From: Candidatus Poribacteria bacterium
Lineage (GTDB): Bacteria; Poribacteria; WGA-4E; WGA-3G
Length of the DNA stretch: 53,790 nucleotides
Assembly (NCBI GenBank): GCA_022824265.1
Contig: JAJEAG010000077.1
Span: forward strand, 1 to 53,790
Direction of reading: 5' to 3'
Positions within the stretch are counted from its first letter, which is position 1, and every line of letters begins with the position of its first letter. Position numbers and translations under genes: made by a program. The notes under the pieces were generated by a model that ran no database searches, was not told the DNA's origin, and saw only the letters and a program-made list of their open reading frames with translations. Shown in pieces: positions 1 through 6,627 of this stretch.

Positions 1-115
1 ATATTCCGTTGTTCAGGATGAAGGGGTGCCTTTTGCCAAGGAACATTAGCATACAAATCTCTTATTTTGTAAATCTTGGTTCAGACACAATACTTGTCCG
101 ACCTACGAGAATGTC

Positions 116-190
116 TGAGGCGCGATGCATTGCGCGACTACGAACGCGTTTTTTTGTTAATGAGAAGTTATTATTTAGAAATGGTATAAT
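116..190 (+). repeat. Dispersed repeat A, copy 1
   Basis: This copy contains a GCGCGATGCATTGCGC-like palindrome, then GACTACGAACGCG, a T run, and GTTAATGAGAAGTTATTA followed by TTTAGAAATGGTATAAT. Nearly the same unit occurs at 2651-2712 and 2721-2758 (plus strand), and inverted at 33903-33980. The copy at 33903-33980 shares the TTTAGAAATGGTATAAT extension. It encodes nothing visible. It is probably a small non-autonomous element or a REP-like sequence. Confidence 0.75.
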
Positions 191-224
191 ATCATTGATT
201 GTCCTCCTATTTGGACTAAAATAA

Positions 225-267
225 ATAATACCAAATAATACCATTTGGTATTACCGTGGTATTATTG
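225..267. repeat. Compound palindrome of AATACC units
   Basis: ATACCAAAT (228-236) pairs perfectly with ATTTGGTAT about six bases later. The outer AATAATACC can also pair with GGTATTATT at the right end. The result is a nested hairpin, or an operator with several AATACC half-sites. It lies just 3' of the small minus-strand gene at 335-454, so it may act as its terminator or as a binding site. Only the symmetry is directly seen. Confidence 0.5.
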
Positions 268-334
268 CTAAATTGGTTCTTAGAATAGTCACTGTATGGG
301 TTTAGAGATGTTTTTGCGAGCGTAGAATATTTTT

Positions 335-454
335 TTATTTTTCGGTTTCGTCTAATATTTTATATATTGTTTTGATGAGTTGTTTAGATAATAGTTGGTC
401 GAGTATCTTGCGATCCAGTTCATATTGTTGTTCGGGTGATAATTGTTTTAGCAT
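335..454 (-). CDS. Possible 39-residue microprotein
   Basis: This is a short minus-strand frame from ATG at 454 to TAA at 335-337. A GGAG ribosome-binding site lies about seven bases upstream, and a TATAAT box lies further upstream on the same strand near 497. The product is 39 residues, charged and amphipathic: it begins MLKQLSPEQQYELDRKIL and ends in ILDETEK, so it is probably mostly helical. I recognise no family. The strong start signal and protein-like composition are the only support. It could be chance, or the remnant of a longer gene. Confidence 0.4.
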   Translation of the reverse strand: MLKQLSPEQQYELDRKILDQLLSKQLIKTIYKILDETEK

Positions 455-606
455 TTTCTACTCCAGTTTAATTGGACGTTTGTTTGTGTCTGCTTGTATT
501 ATACTTGATGGGTTTGGGTATTTGTAGTTTATTTGGTATCGGGAACAATATATATCCAATATGTTTCAGATTTTTGGCTGTCGGCTGTCAGAGGTGCGGA
601 TCATTG

Positions 607-650
607 TCTGAACCAGGATTTTCAGGATTATAGGATTTTCAGGATAAGAG
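607..650 (+). repeat. Dispersed repeat B, copy 1 (AGGATTTTCAGGAT units)
   Basis: The motif CTGAACCAGGATTTTCAGG is followed by a second GGATTTTCAGGATAAGAG. The same 44-base sequence recurs with three or four substitutions at 2380-2423, on the other side of the sulfatase gene. The internal GGATTTTCAGGAT unit is itself tandem. No coding capacity is seen. Confidence 0.7.
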
Positions 651-700
651 ATTTATATTTCAATATTCCTTTGCCAAAGGTAGTCCTTCACTTTTATACT

Positions 701-778
701 TGTCGTAGGTCGCTTTGCTCGTTCCGACCTACAGGGCTGTATGTAAGCTGCGGGCGAGGAGACCTCGCCCCTACGAAT
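701..778. repeat. Paired palindromic (REP-like) repeats
   Basis: GTAGGTCG (705-712) pairs with CGACCTAC (725-732). Immediately after, GGGCGAGG (752-759) pairs with CCTCGCCC (763-770), and a CTACGAA tail follows. The GC-rich stems contrast with the AT-rich surroundings. The element lies 3' of the minus-strand sulfatase gene and could double as a terminator or mRNA-stabilising hairpin. Confidence 0.6.
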
Positions 779-793
779 GTAAAAAGCATAAGG

Positions 794-2242
794 TTAGTCA
801 TTATCCTCTTCAGGATAATCAATCGCCCATTTTCCTTTTCCATCTCCAGTGGGAGATTCTTGCCAAAGGGCAAGGAAAGGTTCAGGAGCGTTGTGTTCCA
901 AAAGATATGCTATAAAGAGTTGATGCAATTCAGTGACGAGTGCTTCGTTGTCTTCTGCAAGATTGTTCGTTGCAATTGGATCTACTGTTAAGTCGAACAA
1001 TTCAGGTGTTCCATAAGCACCAACAGGGGCATATCCCCAACGTTCTGTGACGAGGAAGGGAGTAGTTGCACGACGTGGTACAGTTCCATTACGCGAACCT
1101 ATATGTGTTCCAGTTACTGCATATTCCCTGTGTTGAGAATCACCATTGAGAAGCGCGTCAGCAAATGAACGTCCTTGAAATGGTTTGGGAGGATCCAGAG
1201 TGACACCTGCTAAATCACACAATGATGGTAAAATATCCATCGGTTGTGCAATCATATCTATCCGTTGTCCTTGTGGTACATCACCACCAGCAATTAAGAA
1301 CATTTCATGGTTTATCTCTGGATAAGTGGGCCAATATCTTGGGTCTTCAGAATCAATGTTAGATTTTCCAGTTCTATCGTGTTCTCCAATAGACATACCA
1401 TGATCAGACATTACTACGACAAGCGTATCATCCCAGAGTTCCAAATCCTCTACTTTTTGTAGAATCTGTCCGATGTGCCGGTCAATCAACTCAGATTCCC
1501 CTGCATAATGTGCCCAAAGATTATGTAATTCTGCATCTGAATAAATGGAGGATCGTCCATAGTTTGGATGTAGCATTGGGGGTCCAGAATAATCTGGATC
1601 GTAACGTTTGACAATATATTCGGGTGGATCCCAAGGTTCGTGCGGATCGAAGAAATCTACCCACAAGAAGAATGGACCGGAACGATAGTTTTCTTCTAAG
1701 AATCTTATAGTGGATTGGGATGTTCTACCAGAAAATGTTTCTGCTTCGTATTGGTAGTATCTATTTGTCCAACGATGTGTATTGGGTAAGGTGTTACCTC
1801 TAAAGGATGGGTTTGGACGTGTTTTCTCATCTGGCATGATAGTTTGTATCTCATCATTGAGATGGAGCAGTGGTTTATCACCTTCCTGTCCTCTGTGTTG
1901 GAATGCAGCATGAAACCCTTGTTGGAATCGCGCATTAAACAGATGCGGACAATCGCAAATCAATTGTGTCGCATATCCCTTTCCAGCTAAAAGTTTAGCA
2001 ATGTGGTTTGGACCACTGAGATCAATTGCTTGCCATCCATAGTGGGGCCATCCTAATGTTCCAGTTGCGACATCAGTGCGATGGGGAATTGTGGGAAAAC
2101 TACTCATATAAAATTTGTCAATAGCAGTAGCGCGTTCTGCCTCAAATTTATCGAGCATCGGTGTTCGGATAGGTTTTTCTGCCCGTTCACCAAGGTTGTC
2201 ATAGCGGAATGTATCAGTAATCAATAAGACGATGTTTTTCAT
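794..2242 (-). CDS. Sulfatase-like hydrolase with Thr at the formylglycine position
   Basis: This is a 482-residue member of the sulfatase/alkaline phosphatase superfamily with no visible signal peptide. Seen metal-site motifs are the N-terminal T-D-T-F-R-Y-D (D10), D-P-H-E-P-W near residue 199, and S-D-H-G (D280, H281) followed by K293. In ordinary sulfatases the nucleophile motif is [C/S]-x-P-x-R-x4-T-G. Here it reads T-I-P-H-R-T-D-V-A-T-G, so Thr51 occupies the position normally converted to formylglycine. Thr is the nucleophile in related phosphodiesterases and phosphoethanolamine transferases, so a phosphoester or phosphonate substrate is as likely as a sulfate ester. An AAAGGAC site precedes the ATG. 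The gene stands alone, flanked by repeats. Confidence 0.85.
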   Translation of the reverse strand: MKNIVLLITDTFRYDNLGERAEKPIRTPMLDKFEAERATAIDKFYMSSFPTIPHRTDVATGTLGWPHYGWQAIDLSGPNHIAKLLAGKGYATQLICDCPHLFNARFQQGFHAAFQHRGQEGDKPLLHLNDEIQTIMPDEKTRPNPSFRGNTLPNTHRWTNRYYQYEAETFSGRTSQSTIRFLEENYRSGPFFLWVDFFDPHEPWDPPEYIVKRYDPDYSGPPMLHPNYGRSSIYSDAELHNLWAHYAGESELIDRHIGQILQKVEDLELWDDTLVVVMSDHGMSIGEHDRTGKSNIDSEDPRYWPTYPEINHEMFLIAGGDVPQGQRIDMIAQPMDILPSLCDLAGVTLDPPKPFQGRSFADALLNGDSQHREYAVTGTHIGSRNGTVPRRATTPFLVTERWGYAPVGAYGTPELFDLTVDPIATNNLAEDNEALVTELHQLFIAYLLEHNAPEPFLALWQESPTGDGKGKWAIDYPEEDND

Positions 2243-2311
2243 CTGATGTCCTTTCTTTTTAGAATGCTAATGTAGATTCATTATGCTTAGAATCTTATTC
2301 TCATAACCCGG

Positions 2312-2337
2312 TATGTGCGGTTTCCTAACCGCACATA
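2312..2337. repeat. C-type hairpin repeat (TATGTGCGGTT / AACCGCACATA)
   Basis: TATGTGCGGTT and AACCGCACATA form a perfect 11-bp stem around a TCCT loop. A relative with a GGTTCGGTT / AACCGAACC stem and the same TCCT loop occurs at 34324-34345. A weaker version lies near 2779-2803. The identical loop with compensated stems suggests a structural repeat family. Confidence 0.7.
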
Positions 2338-2379
2338 GACATAAATTTAGTGACTCTTATCTGTCTGAATTGCTTGTTG

Positions 2380-2423
2380 TCTGAACCAGGATTTTCAGGA
2401 TTACGGGATTTCCAGGATAAGAG
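2380..2423 (+). repeat. Dispersed repeat B, copy 2
   Basis: This is the second copy of the CTGAACCAGGATTTTCAGG element found at 607-650. The substitutions fall mostly between the two GGATT units. Both copies are in the same orientation and flank the sulfatase gene. Confidence 0.7.
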
Positions 2424-2650
2424 TATGTACAATCACGTTTCTTACCAAGGACCTACTGTTCTGTATCTGCTATTGAAGATTTCGTTTTAATTATTACTAT
2501 AGTTTGGACAGTTTTGAGATTACTCATATAGTATGTTGTGGAAAACGTCTAACCTTCAAACAAGTTATAAGCATACACCTTTCGCCCCGCTGGGGCTTGA
2601 TGTCCTTGTGGTAGGGTCGCGATTCGGAGAGTGCTTCTACAGAATGTAAT

Positions 2651-2758
2651 GTGAGAGGCGCAATGAATTGCGCGACTACAAACGCGTTTTTTGTTAATGA
2701 GAAGTTATTAATTTTGAATGTGAGAGGCGCAATGAATTGCGCGACTACGAACGCGTTT
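2651..2758 (+). repeat. Dispersed repeat A, tandem copies 2 and 3
   Basis: Two copies follow each other directly. Each starts with GTGAGAGGCGCAATGAATTG, which contains the perfect palindrome GCGCAATGAATTGCGC-like core, and continues CGCGACTACRAACGCG. The first copy includes the TTGTTAATGAGAAGTTATTA arm; the second is truncated after ACGCGTTTCC. Confidence 0.75.
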
Positions 2759-2851
2759 CCTCCTTAAATTGACGCTTATGGTGTGGAATCTTAACCGCAC
2801 CGAGTACAGAAATCTGTTTTGTCAAACTAACGTTATGCTATAATTTCTTCT

Positions 2852-3778
2852 TTAAACCTCTTGTCTTGTTGTTTTTAGTAATAGCATTGTAGCTAATAAC
2901 AAAGGAAGAATCACTGCGCTTGAAACAACGAGTGACACTTGTGTACTAAATAGGCATGGGAAAAATAGTATAGAACCGATCATAGATCCTTTCAACGCAT
3001 AATATCCGTTTTTCTCATTAGGTTGCATGAATAGTGGAATTCGAGTGATTATAGTAGCAAGGACTCCCAGTATTATCCATAAGACATAAGTTTTGTGTAT
3101 GAGCGAATCTTCCAACCAATACGGTAATAGTGCTACAACAAAGGCGGATATAGTTGCTGCTGCAGACAAGATCAAGGCTGGTTTTATTCCGAGTTGTACA
3201 GGTGTTGTTGTAATTCCCTGTTGTTTATCACGCGTAATGTCTTTAAATGTTGTTGTGATATGTGTTCCTAAATCGTAAAGCGTGGTCGCTCCAAATGCAT
3301 ACCACACTAATCTTGGGATACTTCGCGTCACGACTAACGCACCGAATACATTCAACAATCCAATTCCCAATGGTAATGTCAAACTTCCTAATATTCCTCG
3401 CGCTTTGAAAAATGCATTATAGAGATGAGAAATTGCGACTAATGCCATTACCAACAGTCCAGCTTTTATATTTAGCAGGAACCCGCAGATGACACATAGT
3501 GAATAGATAATACTTGCGGGGACAAGTGCTTGTTTAGGTGTTAATCGAAGTGATGGCAGCGGACGATCAGGATTCGTTACGACATCTGTTTCCCGATGGA
3601 AATAGTCGTTTTTTATCATTCCTGCAAAGTAACCGAACATTGCTATGACTAACGCAGCAGCAACGCGCCAAGTCCATTGTCCTTCGCTTGCAATGAGTGC
3701 ACCAGGTAGCGTTGCAACAATCGGAATTCCAAAAAGGGGGTAACGGATGAGTTCAAGGTATGCTTTGACTCGGTTCAT
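2852..3778 (-). CDS. UbiA-family prenyltransferase
   Basis: This is a polytopic membrane protein (308 residues from the chosen start) of the UbiA superfamily, which transfers isoprenyl chains to aromatic or other acceptors in quinone, heme or lipid synthesis. The first Asp-rich motif is N-D-Y-F-H-R-E-T-D (N57-D65) followed by N-P-D-R-P-L-P. The second is K-D-I-T-R-D (D180, D184) followed by the usual G-I-T-T-T-P-V. The central Asp of the canonical NDxxDxxxD is replaced by His61. I placed the start at ATG 3778, four bases after the upstream lipoprotein's stop, because the longer frame would overlap that gene by 98 bases and adds a non-family N-terminus. The substrate cannot be told. Confidence 0.82.
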   Translation of the reverse strand: MNRVKAYLELIRYPLFGIPIVATLPGALIASEGQWTWRVAAALVIAMFGYFAGMIKNDYFHRETDVVTNPDRPLPSLRLTPKQALVPASIIYSLCVICGFLLNIKAGLLVMALVAISHLYNAFFKARGILGSLTLPLGIGLLNVFGALVVTRSIPRLVWYAFGATTLYDLGTHITTTFKDITRDKQQGITTTPVQLGIKPALILSAAATISAFVVALLPYWLEDSLIHKTYVLWIILGVLATIITRIPLFMQPNEKNGYYALKGSMIGSILFFPCLFSTQVSLVVSSAVILPLLLATMLLLKTTRQEV

Positions 3779-3782
3779 TTGA

Positions 3783-4793
3783 TTAAAAGTTATCCCTTGG
3801 TACACCTGCTTCAGATACAGGAGAATTCCTTGGATCAAACACCTCATCAACACCATAATACTGGTCGCTTTGCGTCCCAATACTCAACTCAATGACATTT
3901 GGACCCACCTGTTTATTTCCGCTGATATAATTGTCTCTTAGTCTTCCACCGTCGTAAACAGCCCAACCGTTGTTTAATGTGATATTGTTAGAAACGATTT
4001 CAGGTGAAGATGTAGAATAGCAGATGATGGCATATTCATAATTTGATCTGATATTGTTATTTTGGATTCGCGGACGAGAATCGTCTTCACATACAAGTCC
4101 GAACCGATTCGCTGAGAATTCATTATATTCTACCTCAGGTGTTGCAGAACCGCGAAATTGCAGACCACTACCATTTCTGTTAAATTCGTTTGCAGTGATA
4201 GTTGGATTGGAGTTATCACAAAGTACACCAATGTTGTTTTCACTGAAGAGACATCTTTCAATCTGGACAGAATCTGTACCACACAGAATTCCGTTAGCTG
4301 CATGTTGGATACGACAATATGTGAATCGACTATTTTGACTTTGTGTTTCGATTGTGATTCCTTGCCAATCTCCTGCACTTGGCGGTAAAGCGTTTATATT
4401 TGTAGAATTTGTTTGTCTTGATGATGTATTCTGTTCAGGGACTTGTGCTTTTGTTTCTTGTTGTTTACCTAAAGATCCAAATACAATCATTCTGTCTGGT
4501 GCACCTTCAGCATAGAGTTCACCATGCACTATGATGGCAATACGATCCTCTGTAGGCTCAAAACCAACAATTGTTCCAGATCGAATTGTTAGGGTTATAC
4601 CTTCTGGTACAATCACGGTGCCAGTAACGTACACCCGTCCATCCCAAACTTCATTTTCTGTGAGTTCACCAGTTTTTTCGAGGATACCTGTTGAAGAACT
4701 ATTTGTGTTGAAGTTAAATGCACAACCTTGACTTCCAAGATAAAGGCAAGGTATGAGCAGAATGAAAATTAGTTTAATTGATTTATTTTTCAT
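3783..4793 (-). CDS. Lipoprotein with right-handed parallel beta-helix
   Basis: This is a 336-residue exported protein with an N-terminal hydrophobic segment and a lipobox ending S-Q-G-C (Cys24), so it is probably a lipid-anchored periplasmic or outer-membrane protein. From about residue 150 to 310 it has repeats of roughly 22-24 residues of the PbH1/NosD type (for example N-N-I-G-V-L-C-D-N-S-N-P-T-I and N-R-F-G-L-V-C-E-D-D-S-R-P-R-I). These predict a right-handed beta-helix, often carbohydrate-binding or carbohydrate-lyase-like. No catalytic motif is evident. It is followed after four bases by the UbiA gene, suggesting co-transcription. The ATG has no ribosome-binding site, but a good promoter ends exactly upstream of it. 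Confidence 0.8.
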   Translation of the reverse strand: MKNKSIKLIFILLIPCLYLGSQGCAFNFNTNSSSTGILEKTGELTENEVWDGRVYVTGTVIVPEGITLTIRSGTIVGFEPTEDRIAIIVHGELYAEGAPDRMIVFGSLGKQQETKAQVPEQNTSSRQTNSTNINALPPSAGDWQGITIETQSQNSRFTYCRIQHAANGILCGTDSVQIERCLFSENNIGVLCDNSNPTITANEFNRNGSGLQFRGSATPEVEYNEFSANRFGLVCEDDSRPRIQNNNIRSNYEYAIICYSTSSPEIVSNNITLNNGWAVYDGGRLRDNYISGNKQVGPNVIELSIGTQSDQYYGVDEVFDPRNSPVSEAGVPRDNF

Positions 4794-4799
4794 AACATA

Positions 4800-4828
4800 G
4801 TTGTATCATAGATATGGATTAATGTCAA
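4800..4828 (-). promoter_or_regulatory. Sigma-70-type promoter, predicted leaderless start
   Basis: On the minus strand TTGACA (4828-4823) and TACAAC (4805-4800) are separated by exactly 17 bases. The expected start, about seven bases after the -10 box, falls on the A of the ATG at 4793. No Shine-Dalgarno sequence is present. The transcript would therefore be leaderless. Confidence 0.55.
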
Positions 4829-4868
4829 TACTTACTTGACATTCGGTATGAATTTGATGTGTTTTTTC

Positions 4869-4897
4869 TTGACAAATTTTTAACAATTTTATACTAT
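4869..4897 (+). promoter_or_regulatory. Sigma-70-type promoter for the exported protein at 5023
   Basis: A perfect TTGACA (4869-4874), a 17-base spacer and TACTAT (4892-4897) predict a start near 4904 and a leader of about 118 bases. It diverges from the promoter of the beta-helix lipoprotein. The leader ends in a strong AGGAGG site. Confidence 0.65.
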
Positions 4898-5022
4898 TAA
4901 TTGAATTTGAAGTCAATTGTAAGTACTTATATACTTAATTGTTGTACTGTTATCATTTATCCAATTAAGTTAGGTTATATAGAGACATTCATATTATAAT
5001 ATTTTAGGAGGAAATATCGATT

Positions 5023-5847
5023 ATGAAAATTCGTTATCTTTTACTACTTGTAATATTCACATTTTCTATTATTCTGAGTGGTATGAACTTTGTTTATGCC
5101 CAAGGAAAGGTTAATGTCCAAGATGGACCTATTCCAGAAGCAGAATGGATGGTTAAGGTTGCTGGAGCAGAATTAAGTGAAGATCACTCCGGTGTAGATA
5201 CCTGGATCACTAAATGGTATGGACTTGATGGAAACTATATTAACAACGGAGGATTTGGAGCAAGTGCTCCAAAAGACCTAATTGAATTAGGCACAGACGG
5301 TAAACTAACACAGTTAACATTGTCAACCGTAGTTGGAATAAATAAGACGAAGGATGTTGATGTGAATTGGCCCGATAATGGTGGAGCCAGAGAATGGACA
5401 GTCTTTGAAATAGATCCTGCGAATCCACACAACATGGATAGAGGTGGTCCCGTAGATAACTATGATATGTATGCAATCTGTGTTATTGATGCACCTAAAG
5501 CCATGAAATCTGTTATGTCTCCTGCCCATGATGATCATGCACAGATTTGGATCAACGGTGAAAAATGGTATAACAATCCAACATGGACAGGTGCTGCACA
5601 ACAAGTTGACTTCAATATTGAAGTTGATTTGAAAAAAGGTGCAAATGTTGTTCTGTTTCGGTGTGGAGAAGGTGGAGGTCACGGATACCTTAATCTACAT
5701 TTTGATGATGATACCCACGATGCAGTAGATATTTATCCTGACAAGTCTGATGACCAAGCAAGTTTCTTAAAAGAAGTCGCAGGTGTTTTACCAGTTGAAC
5801 CCACAGATAAGTTAACTACCATTTGGGCAGACATTAAACGAAAATAG
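5023..5847 (+). CDS. Exported protein with C-terminal TTxW tail
   Basis: This is a 274-residue secreted protein with a Sec signal peptide (residues 1-26, cleavage near Y-A-Q-G). It starts behind a very strong AGGAGGAAA site. The body looks like a beta-sandwich. The segment around residues 165-230 (H-D-D-H-A-Q-I-W-I-N-G-E, then a G-A-N-V-V-L-F-R-C-G-E-G-G turn) resembles the jelly-roll/PA14-like carbohydrate-binding domains attached to glycosidases. I cannot assign a precise family. The last residues are V-E-P-T-D-K-L-T-T-I-W-A-D-I-K-R-K, the tail shared with four other exported proteins here. The gene is monocistronic, with its own promoter (4869) and terminator (5902). The strong signals suggest high expression. 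Confidence 0.8.
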   Translation: MKIRYLLLLVIFTFSIILSGMNFVYAQGKVNVQDGPIPEAEWMVKVAGAELSEDHSGVDTWITKWYGLDGNYINNGGFGASAPKDLIELGTDGKLTQLTLSTVVGINKTKDVDVNWPDNGGAREWTVFEIDPANPHNMDRGGPVDNYDMYAICVIDAPKAMKSVMSPAHDDHAQIWINGEKWYNNPTWTGAAQQVDFNIEVDLKKGANVVLFRCGEGGGHGYLNLHFDDDTHDAVDIYPDKSDDQASFLKEVAGVLPVEPTDKLTTIWADIKRK

Positions 5848-5901
5848 GCTTCTGATTTTTTATTAACACGAAAAATTGTGTTTGTTGTATATAATCTATT
5901 C

Positions 5902-5942
5902 AAAGGTGAATGGGTATAATACCCATTCACCTTTATTTTTTT
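5902..5942 (+). terminator. Rho-independent terminator
   Basis: AAAGGTGAATGGGTAT and its exact complement ATACCCATTCACCTTT form a near-loopless hairpin at 5902-5934. A T-rich tract (ATTTTTTT) follows. It closes the transcription unit of the exported protein at 5023-5847. Confidence 0.9.
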
Positions 5943-5968
5943 ATAGACCTTATGCACCTTACAATTTC

Positions 5969-5997
5969 TTGCAATCCAGTATGTTTTCAAGTATAAT
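5969..5997 (+). promoter_or_regulatory. Sigma-70-type promoter, predicted leaderless start
   Basis: TTGCAA (5969-5974), a 17-base spacer and a perfect TATAAT (5992-5997) place the expected start at about 6004. That is the A of the ATG of the BatC-like gene, and no ribosome-binding site is present. The spacing of six bases between -10 box and ATG is identical to that at 4793-4800. Confidence 0.6.
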
Positions 5998-6003
5998 TTT
6001 AAT

Positions 6004-6627
6004 ATGCTGAATAGAATTATGTTTTACATTTTTATTATAATATTTCTACCATTTCTTGTTGCCTGGTTTGGTGGTTGGAGGAAGGTACTGCAAAGCGGTA
6101 ATGAAGCCTACTGGAATCACAATTTTGAGGCAGCAACAGAAGCATTTCATCAATTAACATTAGATAAACCGAATTATTCAACTGCCTTTTATAATCTTGG
6201 AACAGCACTCTACAAAAATGGCAAATATCAAAAAGCTGCTATAGCATTTCAAAATTCAATTATGAAATCCAGTTCTGATAACGAAGCCGCTGCTTATTAC
6301 AATTTAGGTAATGCACAGTTTCAAATGCATGATTTGAATGCGGCAATTGATTCATATAAACACTCTCTTCGTTTGGATCCTAATAACACAGACGCAAAAC
6401 ATAATCTTGCTATGGCTCTTGAATTACTGAATAAACAAGAACAAAATGTAACGCAGCAAATGGAAAGTTCTAAGGAACAAGAATCTCAAGAAAATACCCC
6501 CGATCAATTATCTAAATCTGAATCACAACAATTTCTTGAAAATTTGAGTAACAATGAAAGTTTAAGACGGCAAGAGATACTCAAACAACAACTCAATACT
6601 GGATATAGACGTGAAAAAGATTGGTAA
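6004..6627 (+). CDS. BatC-like TPR membrane protein
   Basis: This is a 207-residue protein with one N-terminal membrane segment (about residues 4-22), then three to four TPR units (about 29-150; Y-Y-N-L-G-N-A-Q-F and D-P-N-N-T-D-A-K-H-N-L-A are typical), and a Gln/Glu/Ser-rich tail. The last TPR with its D-A-K-H-N-L motif is characteristic of BatC/BatE proteins of Bacteroides aerotolerance (Bat) clusters. These act with VWA proteins at the periplasmic side of the inner membrane. It overlaps the downstream batD-like gene by 17 bases, which supports translational coupling. The usual BatA/BatB VWA partners are not adjacent. The start appears leaderless (promoter 5969-5997). Confidence 0.75.
   Translation: MLNRIMFYIFIIIFLPFLVAWFGGWRKVLQSGNEAYWNHNFEAATEAFHQLTLDKPNYSTAFYNLGTALYKNGKYQKAAIAFQNSIMKSSSDNEAAAYYNLGNAQFQMHDLNAAIDSYKHSLRLDPNNTDAKHNLAMALELLNKQEQNVTQQMESSKEQESQENTPDQLSKSESQQFLENLSNNESLRRQEILKQQLNTGYRREKDW

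Larger units (their letters stand above)
1..334. other. Intergenic stretch with dispersed-repeat fragments
   Basis: I see no convincing gene here. The stretch holds one copy of the dispersed repeat called A (116-190), fragments that resemble other repeats in the window (a GTCCGACCTAC piece near 97 and a TTGCCAAGGAAC piece near 34), and a compound palindrome at 225-267. Possible reading frames across it coincide with the repeats and look like chance. Confidence 0.5.
455..793. other. Intergenic stretch with two repeat types
   Basis: No gene is supported here. The stretch contains a copy of dispersed repeat B (607-650) and a pair of palindromes (701-778). The longest frame across it reads through these repeats and has no ribosome-binding site, so I left it out. 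Confidence 0.5.
2243..2851. other. Repeat-rich intergenic stretch
   Basis: No gene is supported in these 609 bases. They hold a C-type hairpin (2312-2337), repeat B copy 2 (2380-2423), two tandem copies of repeat A (2651-2758) and a degenerate C-type hairpin (about 2779-2803). The promoter of the sulfatase gene must lie at the left end, but I could not place it. Confidence 0.55.

Noticed and set aside
533-991. 152-codon plus-strand frame
   Set aside because: It runs through repeat B, two palindromes and the antisense of the sulfatase C-terminus. It has no ribosome-binding site and no protein-like composition.
607-2758. CRISPR array
   Set aside because: The repeats are few, irregularly spaced and differ from one another. 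There are no unique spacers of constant length and no cas genes in the window.
3779-3880. Longer N-terminus for the UbiA-family protein
   Set aside because: It would overlap the upstream lipoprotein gene by 98 bases and precedes the family's normal N-terminus. ATG 3778 suffices.
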